Assembly: GCF_040833975.1 (NCBI RefSeq)
Contig: NZ_CP162130.1
Coordinates: 124,001 to 188,000 of the forward strand
DNA from: Leptospira sp. WS92.C1
Lineage (GTDB): Bacteria > Spirochaetota > Leptospiria > Leptospirales > Leptospiraceae
Reading direction: 5' to 3'
DNA: 64,000 nt
Below the pieces are notes generated by a model. The model saw nothing but the letters and a program-made list of their open reading frames with translations. It was not told the origin of the DNA and searched no databases. The position numbers and the translations under genes were made by a program. Below, piece after piece: positions 21,865 to 33,468 of the stretch; position 1 is the stretch's first letter, and each line of letters opens with the position of its first letter.

Positions 21865-23334
21865 ATGGATGCTCAGAAAGATTTACAGAAGTTCGATTTC
21901 ACCGAAGAAATAATTCAGCATTTTAAGATCAATAACATCATACCTGTCGATTTCTATAATAGAAATGGACAAATCCTGATTCATAAAAAGGAAAATGCAA
22001 ACGGTGATGATATCACCAAACTGCTCAAGTTTGAAAGTCAGGGAATTTATTTCTTAAGATCGGAATATGAAAAAATCTCCGGCAACAAACAAGGCCCGAA
22101 CGGAAACGTAGTCAACGGCCGAGAAGTCACCGATACCAAGCTTATCAATTCCGAACTTACGGTGGATTTGGCCAGAAACGCCTCCTCCTTTTTATCGGAA
22201 CTCAAAAAGTTTCCTCTAAACGGATCTCAAGTAAGACAACTCAACAAATCGATAGACGGAATTTTGGAAGATTTTCGTTCCACCCCGGATATGGAAACGG
22301 GATTGGTCAATATTATCGAAGTGATGAGCAGCGCCGGGGTTCCAATGGACTCCGAAATGCTGACCAAACGGACCGTTATCTCCATGGCTATGAAAGTAAG
22401 AGCGGGTAAGGCTTTTACAAAGGTAGACATGGAGCAGAAAAAAATGGATCAGATGAATCTGATGATGGCTTCTTATCTTGCCGATGTCGGTTATACGCAG
22501 ATGAAAATTCCGATGCAGAAAGATTTGAAAACGGAAGAATTCGAGTATATTAAAAATCATCCGATCATCAGTTATCTAATGGTGGCCAATCTTCCAGATC
22601 TTGACGATAATATCAAAACCCTTGTTCTCAATCACCATCGTCCCCACAAAGGCGAAGGAATGAATAATAACTATCCTCAGCCAAAGGTTCTTGTTCAAAA
22701 ACTCAATCTTTATAAAGACAAATATAAGGATGATTTTAAAAGAACGATTTTGGTCGCTGATATTCAAAAGCAGATCAGAAACATTCTTACAAATAATCTT
22801 CCTACGGAAGATATCGGAGTGATTTCAATAGCCGGAGAATTTGCCTCGTTGACGACTCGGCAGGAATGGAGAGAGGCGTATGACCCTCTTATTGCGATGA
22901 AGCTGATTTTGAATAACAGTTTTTTTGCATACAATGAAAAGACGTTACGCGATTTTTACGACCACATCGGTTTATCATTATGTAATAACCAGTCCTTTAT
23001 TCGAGAAGGTGATTTTGTGATCGTTGCTACTCAGGATTCGAATCAGAAAGTATTTTTTGAAGTTTGTATCATTCGAGAGATGTATCGGACTCAAATTCGA
23101 CCTATGTTGGAAAGAGTCGGGACGATTCGTCCGAATTTCAGTAATATGGGAAAACTTAGAATTTCCGGTTTTGATCTGACGTCTTTGAAATTGGATCGAA
23201 GAAAGGCGATTTTTAACTTAGAAAAAAATCAGGATCCGAGAAGAATTGTATATGTTCTGGATGCGGAGATGGATTCACCTCTTTACGAAGAATTGATCAA
23301 ACAAACCCGAGAGATTCCCAAAGAAAGTGCATAG
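21865..23334 (+). CDS. Degenerate HD-GYP-domain protein, paralogue 1
   Basis: 489 residues. N-terminal [17 protein letters not shown] region (about 25-75) is shared with the next paralogue. The core resembles an HD-GYP domain: LADVG stands where LHDIGK is expected, IKNHP is kept, and [16 protein letters not shown] replaces the HHE...DGxGYP motif. The first metal His is lost and GYP is altered, so c-di-GMP hydrolysis looks unlikely; nucleotide binding or protein interaction is possible. No signal peptide. A C-terminal region ends with the [19 protein letters not shown] strand pair that the paralogue also has. Confidence 0.75.
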   Translation: MDAQKDLQKFDFTEEIIQHFKINNIIPVDFYNRNGQILIHKKENANGDDITKLLKFESQGIYFLRSEYEKISGNKQGPNGNVVNGREVTDTKLINSELTVDLARNASSFLSELKKFPLNGSQVRQLNKSIDGILEDFRSTPDMETGLVNIIEVMSSAGVPMDSEMLTKRTVISMAMKVRAGKAFTKVDMEQKKMDQMNLMMASYLADVGYTQMKIPMQKDLKTEEFEYIKNHPIISYLMVANLPDLDDNIKTLVLNHHRPHKGEGMNNNYPQPKVLVQKLNLYKDKYKDDFKRTILVADIQKQIRNILTNNLPTEDIGVISIAGEFASLTTRQEWREAYDPLIAMKLILNNSFFAYNEKTLRDFYDHIGLSLCNNQSFIREGDFVIVATQDSNQKVFFEVCIIREMYRTQIRPMLERVGTIRPNFSNMGKLRISGFDLTSLKLDRRKAIFNLEKNQDPRRIVYVLDAEMDSPLYEELIKQTREIPKESA

Positions 23335-23747
23335 GGTGTTTTACCCTACGACGCGACCCATAGGGAGCGTCGTAATCAAACGATAGCGCAGCGTATGAGT
23401 TTGATTCTCAGCGTAGCTGAGCTAAAATATCTCCAAAGCAGGAAACGCGACCCATAGGGAGCGTTGGAATCAAGTTCTAACGCAGTTTTGTTTTTGTGTA
23501 GGACTTCTTTGACAAAAGTCGACATTCTTCGGACAAGTTTTAAACTAAATATTCTATTTTATAGAATGTTCAAAAAGAGTAACTTATTGAGTAATATTTT
23601 CTTAATAAGACGAAAATTGCATTGAAATATATGTTTCGGAAAGAATTTTTTTTCAGTCGTATTGTCTATAATCCGAAGAAAGGATTGCTAAAAGATTCTA
23701 TGGTAAATGAATTTTTTCGGAAACGTAAATGAACGATATTTTATGAT
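23335..23747. repeat. Repeat-bearing intergenic spacer between the HD-GYP-like paralogues
   Basis: 413 bp without a gene. A 20-bp sequence with core CGACCCATAGGGAGCG occurs twice exactly, at 23351-23370 and 23445-23464, in the same orientation. Each copy is an imperfect palindrome. CTCAGC-GTA-GCTGAG (23407-23421) forms a small perfect hairpin between the copies. The first copy lies just after the upstream stop. The right half is AT-rich and probably carries the promoter of paralogue 2. Confidence 0.7.
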
Positions 23748-25241
23748 ATGAACACAAACATGAGCAATCATTCCCATACAGTCAATCGAGAACTTTTGGA
23801 AAAATTCGAATTCAATTCCGACGTGATTAAAAGTTTTGTCAGTCAGAGTGAAATACCTGTGGATTTTTATAATAAAAACGGACAAATTCTGATTCATAAA
23901 AAATCGGATGCCTCGGAGGAGGATGTAAAGCGTCTTCAGAAATTCGAAAGCCAGGGTATTTATTTTCTTACTTCGGAAAAAGACAAATTTGCAAGACCGA
24001 AAAATCCGGATACGATCCACGGAAGAGAAGTTTCTTTTACTAAGCTTGTAAATTCGGATCTTACGATCGCCCTTGCGAGAGAGGCATCGGATCTTTTGGA
24101 AGAGCTCAAACATTATCCTTTAAGTAATCATAATATTCGTATGGTACAAAAGGGAATCGATGATATTCTCGCTGACTTTAAAGCAAGTTCGGATATGGAA
24201 CTTGGTCTTGTAAACGTGATCGAAGTAATGAAACAAGCCGGGATTCGAGCCGATTCCGAAATCATGACTAAACGGACCGTAATTTCAATGGCGATGAAGC
24301 TAAGGGGAATGAAGGCTCTGAGTAAAACCGATAACGAAATCCAAAAGGCGAAACAGTTTAACGTTATGCTTGCGTCCTTTATGGTCGATATCGGTAAATC
24401 GAGAATGAAGCTGCCGAATCATTCGAATCTTCGTCCGGAAGAATTTGATTATATCAAAAATCATCCAATTATCAGTTATATGATGATTGGAAACTTAAGT
24501 GGAATCGATTCGGAGGTTAAGTCGGCCGTACTGAACAGTCATAGAACGTTTAGGGGAGAAGGTTTGAATAACAATTATCCTTCTACAAATATGATTCTTC
24601 GAAAGCTTACCGAATATCTTCAGAAATATAAGGATGATAGAACAAAACAGATCTTAATAGAAGATATTCAAAAACAAATTCATCATATTCTTAGTAACAG
24701 TTATACGGATGACGATCCGGGAATCATTTCGATTGCCGGAGAATTCGCTTCCCTAAGTTCGGATCAGGAATGGCGGCCCGCTTACGACGCGATGGCTTCC
24801 ATGAAACTGATCTTGAATAACAGTTTTTTTTCTTATAACGAAAAAATCGTAAGAGATTTTTTTGATCTGATGGCGTTGAGTCTTTGCGAAAACCGCAGCG
24901 TGCTCAATCCGGGCGATTATATCATCGTGGTTTCTATGGATTCCCAGAGAAAGGTTCATTTTGAAACCTGCGTGATCAAGGAAATTTACAGACATCAAAC
25001 CAGGCCGCTTTTGGAAAGAATCGGAACGATTCGACCTTTGATCACCAATAAAGGTAAGATCAAGATTGAAGGTTACGATCCTCATTCTTTCCGTCAGGAT
25101 AAAAGAAAAGCGGTTTTTGATCTCAACAATAGTATGGATCCGAGAAGAGTGATCTATGTGATCGATCCCGAATTGGAACCGAATCTTTTTGAAAAGGTGG
25201 ATCAAAGTTTTAGAGGCTCCGCTCCCCGTTCTGTCGCTTGA
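23748..25241 (+). CDS. Degenerate HD-GYP-domain protein, paralogue 2
   Basis: 497 residues, co-linear with paralogue 1 from about residue 15 to the C-terminus, clearly a tandem duplication. The HD core reads MVDIGK, so D, I, G and K are retained but the metal His is Val; IKNHP is kept; the third motif is [16 protein letters not shown]. Loss of the catalytic His again argues against hydrolysis. A 413-bp spacer separates the pair, so it is probably transcribed separately. Function beyond a cyclic-nucleotide-type sensor is not supported. Confidence 0.75.
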   Translation: MNTNMSNHSHTVNRELLEKFEFNSDVIKSFVSQSEIPVDFYNKNGQILIHKKSDASEEDVKRLQKFESQGIYFLTSEKDKFARPKNPDTIHGREVSFTKLVNSDLTIALAREASDLLEELKHYPLSNHNIRMVQKGIDDILADFKASSDMELGLVNVIEVMKQAGIRADSEIMTKRTVISMAMKLRGMKALSKTDNEIQKAKQFNVMLASFMVDIGKSRMKLPNHSNLRPEEFDYIKNHPIISYMMIGNLSGIDSEVKSAVLNSHRTFRGEGLNNNYPSTNMILRKLTEYLQKYKDDRTKQILIEDIQKQIHHILSNSYTDDDPGIISIAGEFASLSSDQEWRPAYDAMASMKLILNNSFFSYNEKIVRDFFDLMALSLCENRSVLNPGDYIIVVSMDSQRKVHFETCVIKEIYRHQTRPLLERIGTIRPLITNKGKIKIEGYDPHSFRQDKRKAVFDLNNSMDPRRVIYVIDPELEPNLFEKVDQSFRGSAPRSVA

Positions 25242-25309
25242 CGACAAAACCACAGGATTCCTTCAGAAACTCGCTTTATCCCTGAGCTTTATCTTGTTTT
25301 CTTGGCATT

Positions 25310-26452
<1,143 letters not shown>

Positions 26453-26620
26453 GAATCAGTCTCAAAATCGACGGAGGAGTTTCAAAACCGCCCGTCGAAT
26501 GAAAAAGCCAAAGAACAAAATCGATCCCCAACGAAGTTTTAGAAACGGGTTGCCAGAATGAGAACCGTACGTTTCTATAGAATTGTTTCCCATACCGGGT
26601 TTAATCAAAAGGATGATTCC

Positions 26621-28081
26621 ATGGTAAAAATTAAAATCGACGGAATCGAGTATGAGGTAGATGAAAAGAAAAATCTCATATCCGCAGCAAAGGATATCGG
26701 AGTAGATATTCCGTTTTTTTGTTATCACCCGAAACTTTCCATTGTGGGCATGTGTAGAATGTGTCTCATCGAAATCGAAGGGGTTCCTCGTTTGCAGGCC
26801 GCGTGTAACACGAAAGTTACGGAAGGTCTTTCCATTTTTACAAAAAACGATCGGATCAAAGAAGCCAGAGAAGGTACGATGGAGTTCTTACTGGCAAATC
26901 ATCCTTTGGACTGTCCCGTATGTGACAAGGCGGGAGAATGTCAACTTCAGGATAACGCATTTCAAGAAGGAAAAGGGAATTCCAGGTTTACCTTGGAAAA
27001 ACGAAACGTTCCTCAGGAAGAAATCGGCTCTAATCTAATCATCAATCATAATCGTTGCATTGTTTGTTATCGTTGTGTCCGTTTTGAAGAAGAGATCGTT
27101 GGAGAATCCAATCTCGGACTTTTTGAAAGAGGATATCATTCGATCATCGGTCTCGCAAAGAATGAGCCGATTCATCATAACTTTCAAGGCGCACTCGCGG
27201 ATCTCTGTCCGACCGGAGCCTTACTCAACAACAAGACCCTGTTCAAATCGAGAGTATGGTGGTATAAGACCGCGGAATCGATCTGTCATGGATGCAGCAC
27301 CGGTTGCAATGTTACCACAAACGTGAGAGACAATAAGATGTATCGTTATATGCCTCGGATCGACGAGGAAAAGGATATGTATTTTCTCTGCGATCAGGGA
27401 CGTTTTGATATCGATTGGTTAAATGAGAATCGTCTTTTCGCTTATTACAAACAAGGCAACGCTTCCGAAAGTTTGGTCGTATTGTCTGCGATTGCCGAGA
27501 AAATCATCTCTTCCAAACAAATTGCCGTTGTGGGCGGAGCCACCGAATCTTCCGAAAATTTGAAATCCATCGTTCAAGCTGCCGAGTCTTTTGGGAAATC
27601 GGTTCTTCTCGAAGTACGAGTTGATTCGGCTCAAAACAAAGAACCGGAACAAAAAGATTTTCTTATGACAACCGATTTACGACCAAACACAAAAGGGGCG
27701 GTAGAAGCCGGATTCCATTCTTCTCAAGGAATTGAGTCGATTCGCAAGTCGGTTGCATCCGGAGAAATCGATCTCGTATTTGTAATCAAAGAAAATCTGA
27801 AAGCCATCTTACCTTCCGTTCATTCAAATACAACGGTCGTGTTGCTCGAAACAAATTTGACTTCGGGAATTTCGGAAGCTGCTTATGGAGTACCGATTCA
27901 AACATTTGCCGAGCAATCCGGTTCGTTTACAAATAAGAATGGCCTGAATCAAAAATTTCAAAAAGCAATGGATCCGATCAAAGGGCTGTTAAGTTCCGGG
28001 TCCGTCTTTCAGAGGCTGGCGGAATTGGTGAAAGAATCTGCCTTTTCGGCAAAGGAGGTAAGCTCAGTTGGGAACCGTTAA
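26621..28081 (+). CDS. nuoG: NADH-quinone oxidoreductase subunit G (short form)
   Basis: Start placed at 26621, where AAAGGATGATTCC gives a ribosome site; an ATG at 26558 would only add an unconserved leader. 486 residues. The 2Fe-2S ligands are C34, C45, C48, C62; the His-Cys cluster H94, C98, C101, C107; a 4Fe-4S site C146, C149, C152, C196; and a further site C222, C225, C229, C257 of the N7 type. The molybdopterin-like part is cut short compared with about 800-900 residues in many bacteria. It belongs to the peripheral arm of complex I. It overlaps nuoI by 14 bp. Confidence 0.85.
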   Translation: MVKIKIDGIEYEVDEKKNLISAAKDIGVDIPFFCYHPKLSIVGMCRMCLIEIEGVPRLQAACNTKVTEGLSIFTKNDRIKEAREGTMEFLLANHPLDCPVCDKAGECQLQDNAFQEGKGNSRFTLEKRNVPQEEIGSNLIINHNRCIVCYRCVRFEEEIVGESNLGLFERGYHSIIGLAKNEPIHHNFQGALADLCPTGALLNNKTLFKSRVWWYKTAESICHGCSTGCNVTTNVRDNKMYRYMPRIDEEKDMYFLCDQGRFDIDWLNENRLFAYYKQGNASESLVVLSAIAEKIISSKQIAVVGGATESSENLKSIVQAAESFGKSVLLEVRVDSAQNKEPEQKDFLMTTDLRPNTKGAVEAGFHSSQGIESIRKSVASGEIDLVFVIKENLKAILPSVHSNTTVVLLETNLTSGISEAAYGVPIQTFAEQSGSFTNKNGLNQKFQKAMDPIKGLLSSGSVFQRLAELVKESAFSAKEVSSVGNR

Positions 28082-28595
28082 CGTAATTCGCGTCGCGAGT
28101 CGGAATAAACTTTCTTGGTATGAAAAGTTTTATTTTTATTCGATTGGAAAAGGCCTTTGGATCACTCTCAAACATTTTATCAAAGCCGCAATTTTAAGAG
28201 GTGCGGTGACGATCGAATTTCCCGAAAAAAAAAGAAAATACTCCACGCGTTTTCGCGGAATGCACACGATGAAACGGGATGAGCAGGGCCGAGAAAGATG
28301 TACCAGTTGTTTTTGTTGTATGTGGATCTGCCCCGCGGATGCGATTTATATCGAGGCTGGCGAAGTTTCTCCGGAAATTCAACATCTTCATCCGGAGGAT
28401 AAGTTTGCCAAAAAATTTGAGATCGATCTGTTGCGCTGCATCTTTTGCGGAATGTGCGAGGAAGCTTGTCCTAAGGGAGCGATTTATTTGGATGGCCCCG
28501 GAGAAATGGCCACGGATAATAGAGAAGACTTAATTCTAACCAAAGAAAGAATGATGCAGAAGATTGGGGGGCCGATTATCGGAGAGAGAAACTAA
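28068..28595 (+). CDS. nuoI: NADH-quinone oxidoreductase subunit I
   Basis: 175 residues with a TTG start, fixed by a strong ribosome site AAAGGAGGT at 28051-28059, eight bases before it. Two 4Fe-4S ferredoxin motifs are complete: C78, C81, C84, C88 and C124, C127, C130, C134. The protein carries clusters N6a and N6b in complex I and passes electrons to the quinone site. It is co-transcribed with nuoG. The other nuo genes are not in the window, so complex I genes are split in this genome. Confidence 0.92.
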   Translation: MGTVNVIRVASRNKLSWYEKFYFYSIGKGLWITLKHFIKAAILRGAVTIEFPEKKRKYSTRFRGMHTMKRDEQGRERCTSCFCCMWICPADAIYIEAGEVSPEIQHLHPEDKFAKKFEIDLLRCIFCGMCEEACPKGAIYLDGPGEMATDNREDLILTKERMMQKIGGPIIGERN

Positions 28596-28667
28596 AGAAT
28601 CCCGATTTGCAGAATGAAATTCTTTAGTTTCTTTTTTTAAAAATATCTGCGAAATTTATTTTTTCAG

Positions 28668-28931
28668 TCAGCCGACCTTTTGCATTCCATATTGATTTTG
28701 CCTTGCGATATCCAGTTTTGCTTCCAGATAAGCAACAGTAGCATCAATATCCTCGTTTGAAATTGCAGGATATTCTCTTAAAATCCCTTTTCTAGACATA
28801 CCGGACAAAAGTAAGTCCAATATTTCGGAAACCCGAACCCCGGTTCCTTTGATAAAGGGTTTTCCTCCCAGATAACCTGGGATCACTTCGATCGTAGTAA
28901 AATTAGATTTACTCATATAACCAGTTAACAA
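28668..28931 (-). CDS. DUF433 antitoxin-like protein
   Basis: 87 residues from a TTG at 28931, or 82 from the ATG at 28916 (MSKSN). Neither has a clear ribosome site. The body IEVIPGYLGGKPFIKGTGVRVSEILDLL followed by EYPAISNEDIDATVAYLE is a complete DUF433 domain, a small HTH-like fold. In many genomes DUF433 proteins are antitoxins for PIN-like DUF5615 toxins. No such partner lies upstream or downstream here: the 3' side runs into the nuoI tail and the 5' side is empty. A palindrome at 28943-28981 could be its operator. Confidence 0.8.
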   Translation of the reverse strand: MLTGYMSKSNFTTIEVIPGYLGGKPFIKGTGVRVSEILDLLLSGMSRKGILREYPAISNEDIDATVAYLEAKLDIARQNQYGMQKVG

Positions 28932-29470
28932 TCGACCCTAAAAAATTTGTAATAGAAATGTTTTTTTCTATTACGAAATTTCTGTCGTTTATTCCTTCGT
29001 TTGAATTTCAAATCAAGAAGAGATCGAAATTTCATCTTTCCTATGTTAGGCGATATCGAATTTTTTTAAACCGAACGGTGTTTATTGGGAGCTTGACGAG
29101 TCCTCTGCAGAATCCGAACAAGTTGAGTGAGTGATGCTGCATCTCAAAAACAAATAAACGGGATTTTCTTTACAGGGGTTTCCAAGGGTTTGTCCGAGCT
29201 CATTTCGTTCCTGATACAATAGGGAAATACCTTGTTTATAACTGAGGTCTCAATTCTCTTGTTTGGCCGTGCAGGTTGCGCCTGAGTCGGTTGATGCAAC
29301 TCTTATACAATGAAGTATAAAAAGATGAAAAAAGAAGTAAAACTCCGCAAAATGACTATTTTTGTAAGTTTTTCTTTGAGATATGTTTTATTCATTTGAA
29401 TGCCAGTCGGAACGATCATTTTTGTTGAAATCTGGTCACTTTTTCCGACTTTGAGAACAAAGCCCTTTTT
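28932..29470. other. 539-bp intergenic region with a long palindrome near DUF433
   Basis: No gene found. GTAATAGAAA (28949-28958) and its perfect complement (28965-28974) form a stem that extends imperfectly to about 28943-28981. It lies just upstream of the DUF433 start and is suited to be an operator. The remaining sequence is mixed and I see no RNA gene or recognisable gene remnant; it probably contains the promoter of the sigma factor gene. Confidence 0.5.
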
Positions 29471-30061
29471 GTGCTTTTAGAATCGCAATTTAACTGTAAA
29501 ACTGCAAAAAGCATAGGGTCCTACACATTTTTTTCAATGGTTCAATCGAATTCTACAGATTTTTCAATACTTTACGAAGAAAACTATAGGACTGTTTATC
29601 ATTTCCTGTTAAAAATCTCAGGTGATCCGGAAATTGCTGAAGATTTGACTCAGGAAACCTTTTTAAAGGTTTTTACTTTTTATCTGAAGTTTGATCCGGA
29701 AAGAGGTTCCTTTCATACTTGGGCTTGCTCTATTGCAAAAAACCTTTATTTCAAACATTATAATAAACAGAAAAAAGAATTTGGAAGCCTTAGTATTGGG
29801 GATTTGATATCGGACATCGAAGTAAACCCGGAAATTCCGGAAAATCTAGAGAAAGCTTTTTTAGAAAAAGCGATAAAAGATTCAGTTGAGAGTCTCCCTG
29901 AACCCGAAAAAAGTATAATATTATTAAAGGAAATAAAACGGCAAACTTTGAAAGAAACGGCCCAGGCATTGGGGATTTCGGAAAGGACCGTGAGTAGAAG
30001 GCTAATTTCCGCAATCGCGTTGCTCAAAGAAAAAATGGAAAGCCAAGGGTTACAAATATAA
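29471..30061 (+). CDS. ECF-type RNA polymerase sigma factor
   Basis: 196 residues from GTG at 29471; an ATG at 29537 (MVQSNSTDF) just before the conserved region is more likely, since neither start has a good ribosome site and the first 22 residues are not family-like. Region 2 (YRTVYHFLLKISGDPEIAEDLTQETF) and region 4 (LKETAQALGISERTVSRRL) of a short sigma-70 factor are both complete. The next gene, 6 bp downstream, encodes a membrane FecR-type anti-sigma protein, so this is a sigma/anti-sigma pair sensing a signal at the cell surface. The regulon is unknown. Confidence 0.9.
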   Translation: MLLESQFNCKTAKSIGSYTFFSMVQSNSTDFSILYEENYRTVYHFLLKISGDPEIAEDLTQETFLKVFTFYLKFDPERGSFHTWACSIAKNLYFKHYNKQKKEFGSLSIGDLISDIEVNPEIPENLEKAFLEKAIKDSVESLPEPEKSIILLKEIKRQTLKETAQALGISERTVSRRLISAIALLKEKMESQGLQI

Positions 30062-30067
30062 TTCTAC

Positions 30068-31237
30068 ATGGATATCGAAGTAGATAACATAGAACAGTTC
30101 GAGGATTTTTTAGCCAAATACTTGTTTGGTGAACTCAATTCCTCCGAAAAAAAGGCGCTACTTAATTTTGTAATTAAGAATGAGCAGGCGCGTTCTCTTT
30201 ATTTGTCGACTACGAAGACCAATTCAATCTTATCTTATGCTCTTTCACAAACCGAAGAAAGTTCGGACCCGATTGTATCTAAAAAGAATGAAACGGCAAA
30301 GATTTTTAATTTTACGAATCGATGGTCCAGATCAAGTCAAATCGTTGCCGGCTTAACGGCGGCGATGATCTTTCTCGCATCCGGGATTAGTTTTTGGCTG
30401 GGTTACCGATCGGATTTGGAAACAAAACTCGATCAGGTTTTTATTCATTCCTACGGGGATTGTAAAATCGACGGAGTCACTTCCCAACCGGGTACAACTC
30501 TTCTCAATCGTAAGTTGATCTCCGGTAGCTTTTCGATTTGTGAATTTCAGCTGGTAGGAAATAAAAGTGTCGCCGCTCGTATGCTTCCAAAGTCGGAAGT
30601 TTTTGTTACGGGAGATAAAAAACATTCCGCTTTAAACGTAATTCATGGATCAGTAATCATCGATTCGAAAAAGAACGAATTTTCAGATCCGGAAAGTTTT
30701 TTCTCCATTCTATCCCCGGACGTAAAAGCTTTATTGGCGGGAACCAAGGTTTTCTATTCTCGAATCACGAAAGAATCCGATTCTGAATTGGATCTCGAGG
30801 TTTTAGAAGGAAAAGTAGAAATGGAAACGGGTCCGTTTGTTGTTTTTGAAAAGACGGCAAACTCTTTGAACGAAGAGGAAAGAGAATTTTTAAAAGCTAA
30901 TTTTCCGATTTTATTTCAAAGTAAAAAGATAGAACTCAATTTTGGGCAATCCTTATCCTGGAAGGGAATTTCAGAATCGGGATTGGATAAAATTCGCGCT
31001 TTCGAAAGGAATATAGAAGACGCCAAATCAAAAGGAATCGGATTGAAGGAAAGTTTTGCTGCGAATCCGGATTTAAAAAAAATCAATCAGGAAAAAATCT
31101 TTCAAATCGACGAACGCCTCGATCAAAAAATTAAAAAATTGTCACCCAATGAAACGAACGATTTGGAAATGAAATTCAAATCTATGGTTCGTTTTCCACC
31201 TTCCGATTTAAAAGAGATCGAAAAGCTGAATCCTTAG
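30068..31237 (+). CDS. FecR-type anti-sigma factor, C-terminus probably truncated
   Basis: 389 residues. N-terminal cytoplasmic part (1-90) with an anti-sigma-like LAKYLFGELNSSEKKALLNFV start, one membrane helix at about 91-113, and an outer FecR-like domain (about 120-270) with the PDVKALLAGTKVFYS core. It follows the ECF sigma gene after 6 bp and probably holds that factor inactive. The frame ends at TAG 31235, but a related frame continues after it at 31234 (LVSKIDNTPL), so the C-terminus looks shortened by a frameshift. The anti-sigma half is intact. Confidence 0.8.
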   Translation: MDIEVDNIEQFEDFLAKYLFGELNSSEKKALLNFVIKNEQARSLYLSTTKTNSILSYALSQTEESSDPIVSKKNETAKIFNFTNRWSRSSQIVAGLTAAMIFLASGISFWLGYRSDLETKLDQVFIHSYGDCKIDGVTSQPGTTLLNRKLISGSFSICEFQLVGNKSVAARMLPKSEVFVTGDKKHSALNVIHGSVIIDSKKNEFSDPESFFSILSPDVKALLAGTKVFYSRITKESDSELDLEVLEGKVEMETGPFVVFEKTANSLNEEEREFLKANFPILFQSKKIELNFGQSLSWKGISESGLDKIRAFERNIEDAKSKGIGLKESFAANPDLKKINQEKIFQIDERLDQKIKKLSPNETNDLEMKFKSMVRFPPSDLKEIEKLNP

Positions 31238-31644
31238 TCTCTAAGATAGACAATACTCCTTTGATCCAGATTCTGAAGGATAAAAATCAACCTGACATTG
31301 AAAGAGTCATTTATTTCAAAGACGACACTCAGGTCAGGGGATTAGTTTATCAACATAAGAGTTTTTATATACTTTTAAAATCGGATGGGAATCTTTTATT
31401 CCCAGTTGACGCAGTCGATTCTATCGAATTTGAATAGGATTCAGATTTAGACAAATCAACTGTAAAAATTGAAATGGAATCGAAGACGCCGATCCAAGTT
31501 TCGATTAAATCGATTAAATCTCTTCCCCTAAAATGGGCGGACCAAAAGTCCGATCTGAATTCCGTTGAACCCGAAAAAACAACTGTGGAAAAAATTGATA
31601 GAAGCAACGATGGGAATCCAAAACCTCCCATCAATCTCAATTGA
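31234..31644 (+). pseudogene. Decayed 3' continuation of the FecR-type anti-sigma gene
   Basis: A shifted frame from 31234 reads protein-like sequence (VIYFKDDTQVRGLVYQHKSF) for 67 codons to an in-frame TAG at 31435-31437, then continues for another 68 codons (VKIEMESKTPIQVSIKS) to TGA at 31642-31644. The composition matches the preceding protein. One frameshift plus one nonsense codon are needed to explain it, so the ancestral gene was longer. It could also be a separate short gene lost by decay. No usable start codon opens the frame. Confidence 0.6.
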
Positions 31645-31882
31645 GAGGAAAGATATCGAGCGATTTCGGGATTGATGACGCTTTTAATCTCGATTTTTCG
31701 GTTATGCAGATCTTGACGTATTATAAGAAAAGAGATTTTCAGACCATAAATCGCGAGGCAGGATCTTTCGAGATTCGAGCTGGAGGTAAGCTGAGACAGG
31801 AAGGAGAGGCCGAATCTCGGATCTCTCTCCTGTATGATTTTTAATCAGTTCGTTTGGATGTAGGCGAACCTTTGAATTTAGT

Positions 31883-32104
31883 TTAGGCCGCTACGGAATT
31901 TTTTCCTAATTTACCTAAGAAATACAAAGCAATGCCGACTGCTACTAATCCTGCGCGAATGGCCCAACCGGTTGTAACACCCCAATTATCGATCCAAATC
32001 AGAATTTTCAAGTTGTAATTAAAAAAGCTCAATGCACTAGAAACGACTCCTGCAAAAGAAAGAAACGCTCCGAATGAGGATATTTTATCCTTGATTTGAT
32101 CCAT
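31883..32104 (-). CDS. Small two-helix membrane protein
   Basis: 73 residues, unrecognised. Two hydrophobic segments (about 11-28 and 45-66) with polar ends suggest a small inner-membrane hairpin. A ribosome site AGGAG lies eight bases before the ATG, which supports real expression. It sits alone between the decayed anti-sigma region and tmRNA, in opposite orientation to both. I know of no assigned function. Confidence 0.7.
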   Translation of the reverse strand: MDQIKDKISSFGAFLSFAGVVSSALSFFNYNLKILIWIDNWGVTTGWAIRAGLVAVGIALYFLGKLGKNSVAA

Positions 32105-32277
32105 AAAAAAAACTCCTAAATTTACCTTATAATGGTTACAAAACTAACAGATGAGATTTTTCTTTTTTGCCCCTTTTACGAAAGAATTTGAATTTTCCCG
32201 AGAAAATCGCTTTTGATAAAAAAACTTGCGGTAAACTCATCCATTTTTATTTTTGATAGTCTAATTGAAGAACATCA

Positions 32278-32625
<348 letters not shown>

Positions 32626-32786
32626 TGCTGATTCTTTTCTCAATTCTATCTGTTCCGTATCCGAATTTCCTCAAATTTTAGAATTCTTTTTTTTCGAAAG
32701 AGTCAGTCGTATATACTTTATACTGAAGCCATTATCCTTCTCAAGCAGTCAGATTTTATATAGCGACGAAGCTGAGGAGAATATTA

Positions 32787-33443
32787 GTGGAAACTAAAAT
32801 CTCAATTTATTTCGATGTTGTTTGCCCTTGGTGTTATATCGGTAAAAAAAAATTGGAAGATGCCATCGGCATTCGCAAACAATCTCATCTTGAAGATTCC
32901 ATTCAAGTAAAATGGAAGACTTTTCAACTCGACCCTGATCTTCCTATGGAAGGAGAAGACAGAGAACTTTATCTGACTCGTAAGTTCGGATCTATGGATC
33001 GGGTCAATACGATCATCAAAAAAGTAGAAAAAATTGCAAAGGGGGAAGGGCTTCCTTTTTCAAGCGAACAAAAAGGACGTCAGCCCAATACTTTTCTTTT
33101 ACACGCTTTGGTTCGAAAGGCGGAAGAAATTGGCAAAGATTCCGATCTTGTTGAAATCTTTTTCAGAAACTTTTTTGCGGAAGGAAAAAATTTATCCGAT
33201 TCTCAGGTGATTCTTGATAGTTTAAATCAAGTGGGTATGGGAAAAGAAGATCTAAATTTTGTAAAACAAAACGAGGGGTTTCGTCAAGAAATTCGAAAAG
33301 AGGAATTGGATGGTCGCCGATCGGGCGTCTCCGATGTTCCTTATTATTTATTCAATGAAAAATATGCGGTCTCAGGGACCCAAGAATCGAGTCTTTTTTT
33401 ACAGTTATTCGATCACCTGGAAAAAAAAGCACAAATTCCCTGA
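32787..33443 (+). CDS. DsbA-family (FrnE-like) thioredoxin-fold oxidoreductase
   Basis: 218 residues from a GTG with the site GAGGAG about nine bases upstream. The active-site motif CPWC (C13-C16) opens the thioredoxin fold, and the SGVSDVPYYLFNEKYAVSGTQ segment (about 177-197) carries the cis-Pro loop. This matches the FrnE/2-hydroxychromene-2-carboxylate isomerase branch of the DsbA superfamily. No signal peptide, so it is cytosolic. The exact reaction is unknown; disulfide or isomerase activity are both possible. Confidence 0.85.
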   Translation: METKISIYFDVVCPWCYIGKKKLEDAIGIRKQSHLEDSIQVKWKTFQLDPDLPMEGEDRELYLTRKFGSMDRVNTIIKKVEKIAKGEGLPFSSEQKGRQPNTFLLHALVRKAEEIGKDSDLVEIFFRNFFAEGKNLSDSQVILDSLNQVGMGKEDLNFVKQNEGFRQEIRKEELDGRRSGVSDVPYYLFNEKYAVSGTQESSLFLQLFDHLEKKAQIP

Positions 33444-33468
33444 GTCTATATTGATTTTTTTTAATAAT

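Noticed and set aside
23688..24113. A minus-strand frame of 141 codons over the start of paralogue 2
   Set aside because: It is the antisense of a well-supported gene, with no domain of its own.
31641..31844. A 67-codon plus-strand frame after the decayed anti-sigma region
   Set aside because: TTG start without a good ribosome site, no family and immediately downstream of degenerate sequence; may be further remnant rather than a gene.
32200..32277. Promoter of ssrA
   Set aside because: A TTGCGG-like box exists but no -10 box with suitable spacing could be picked with confidence.
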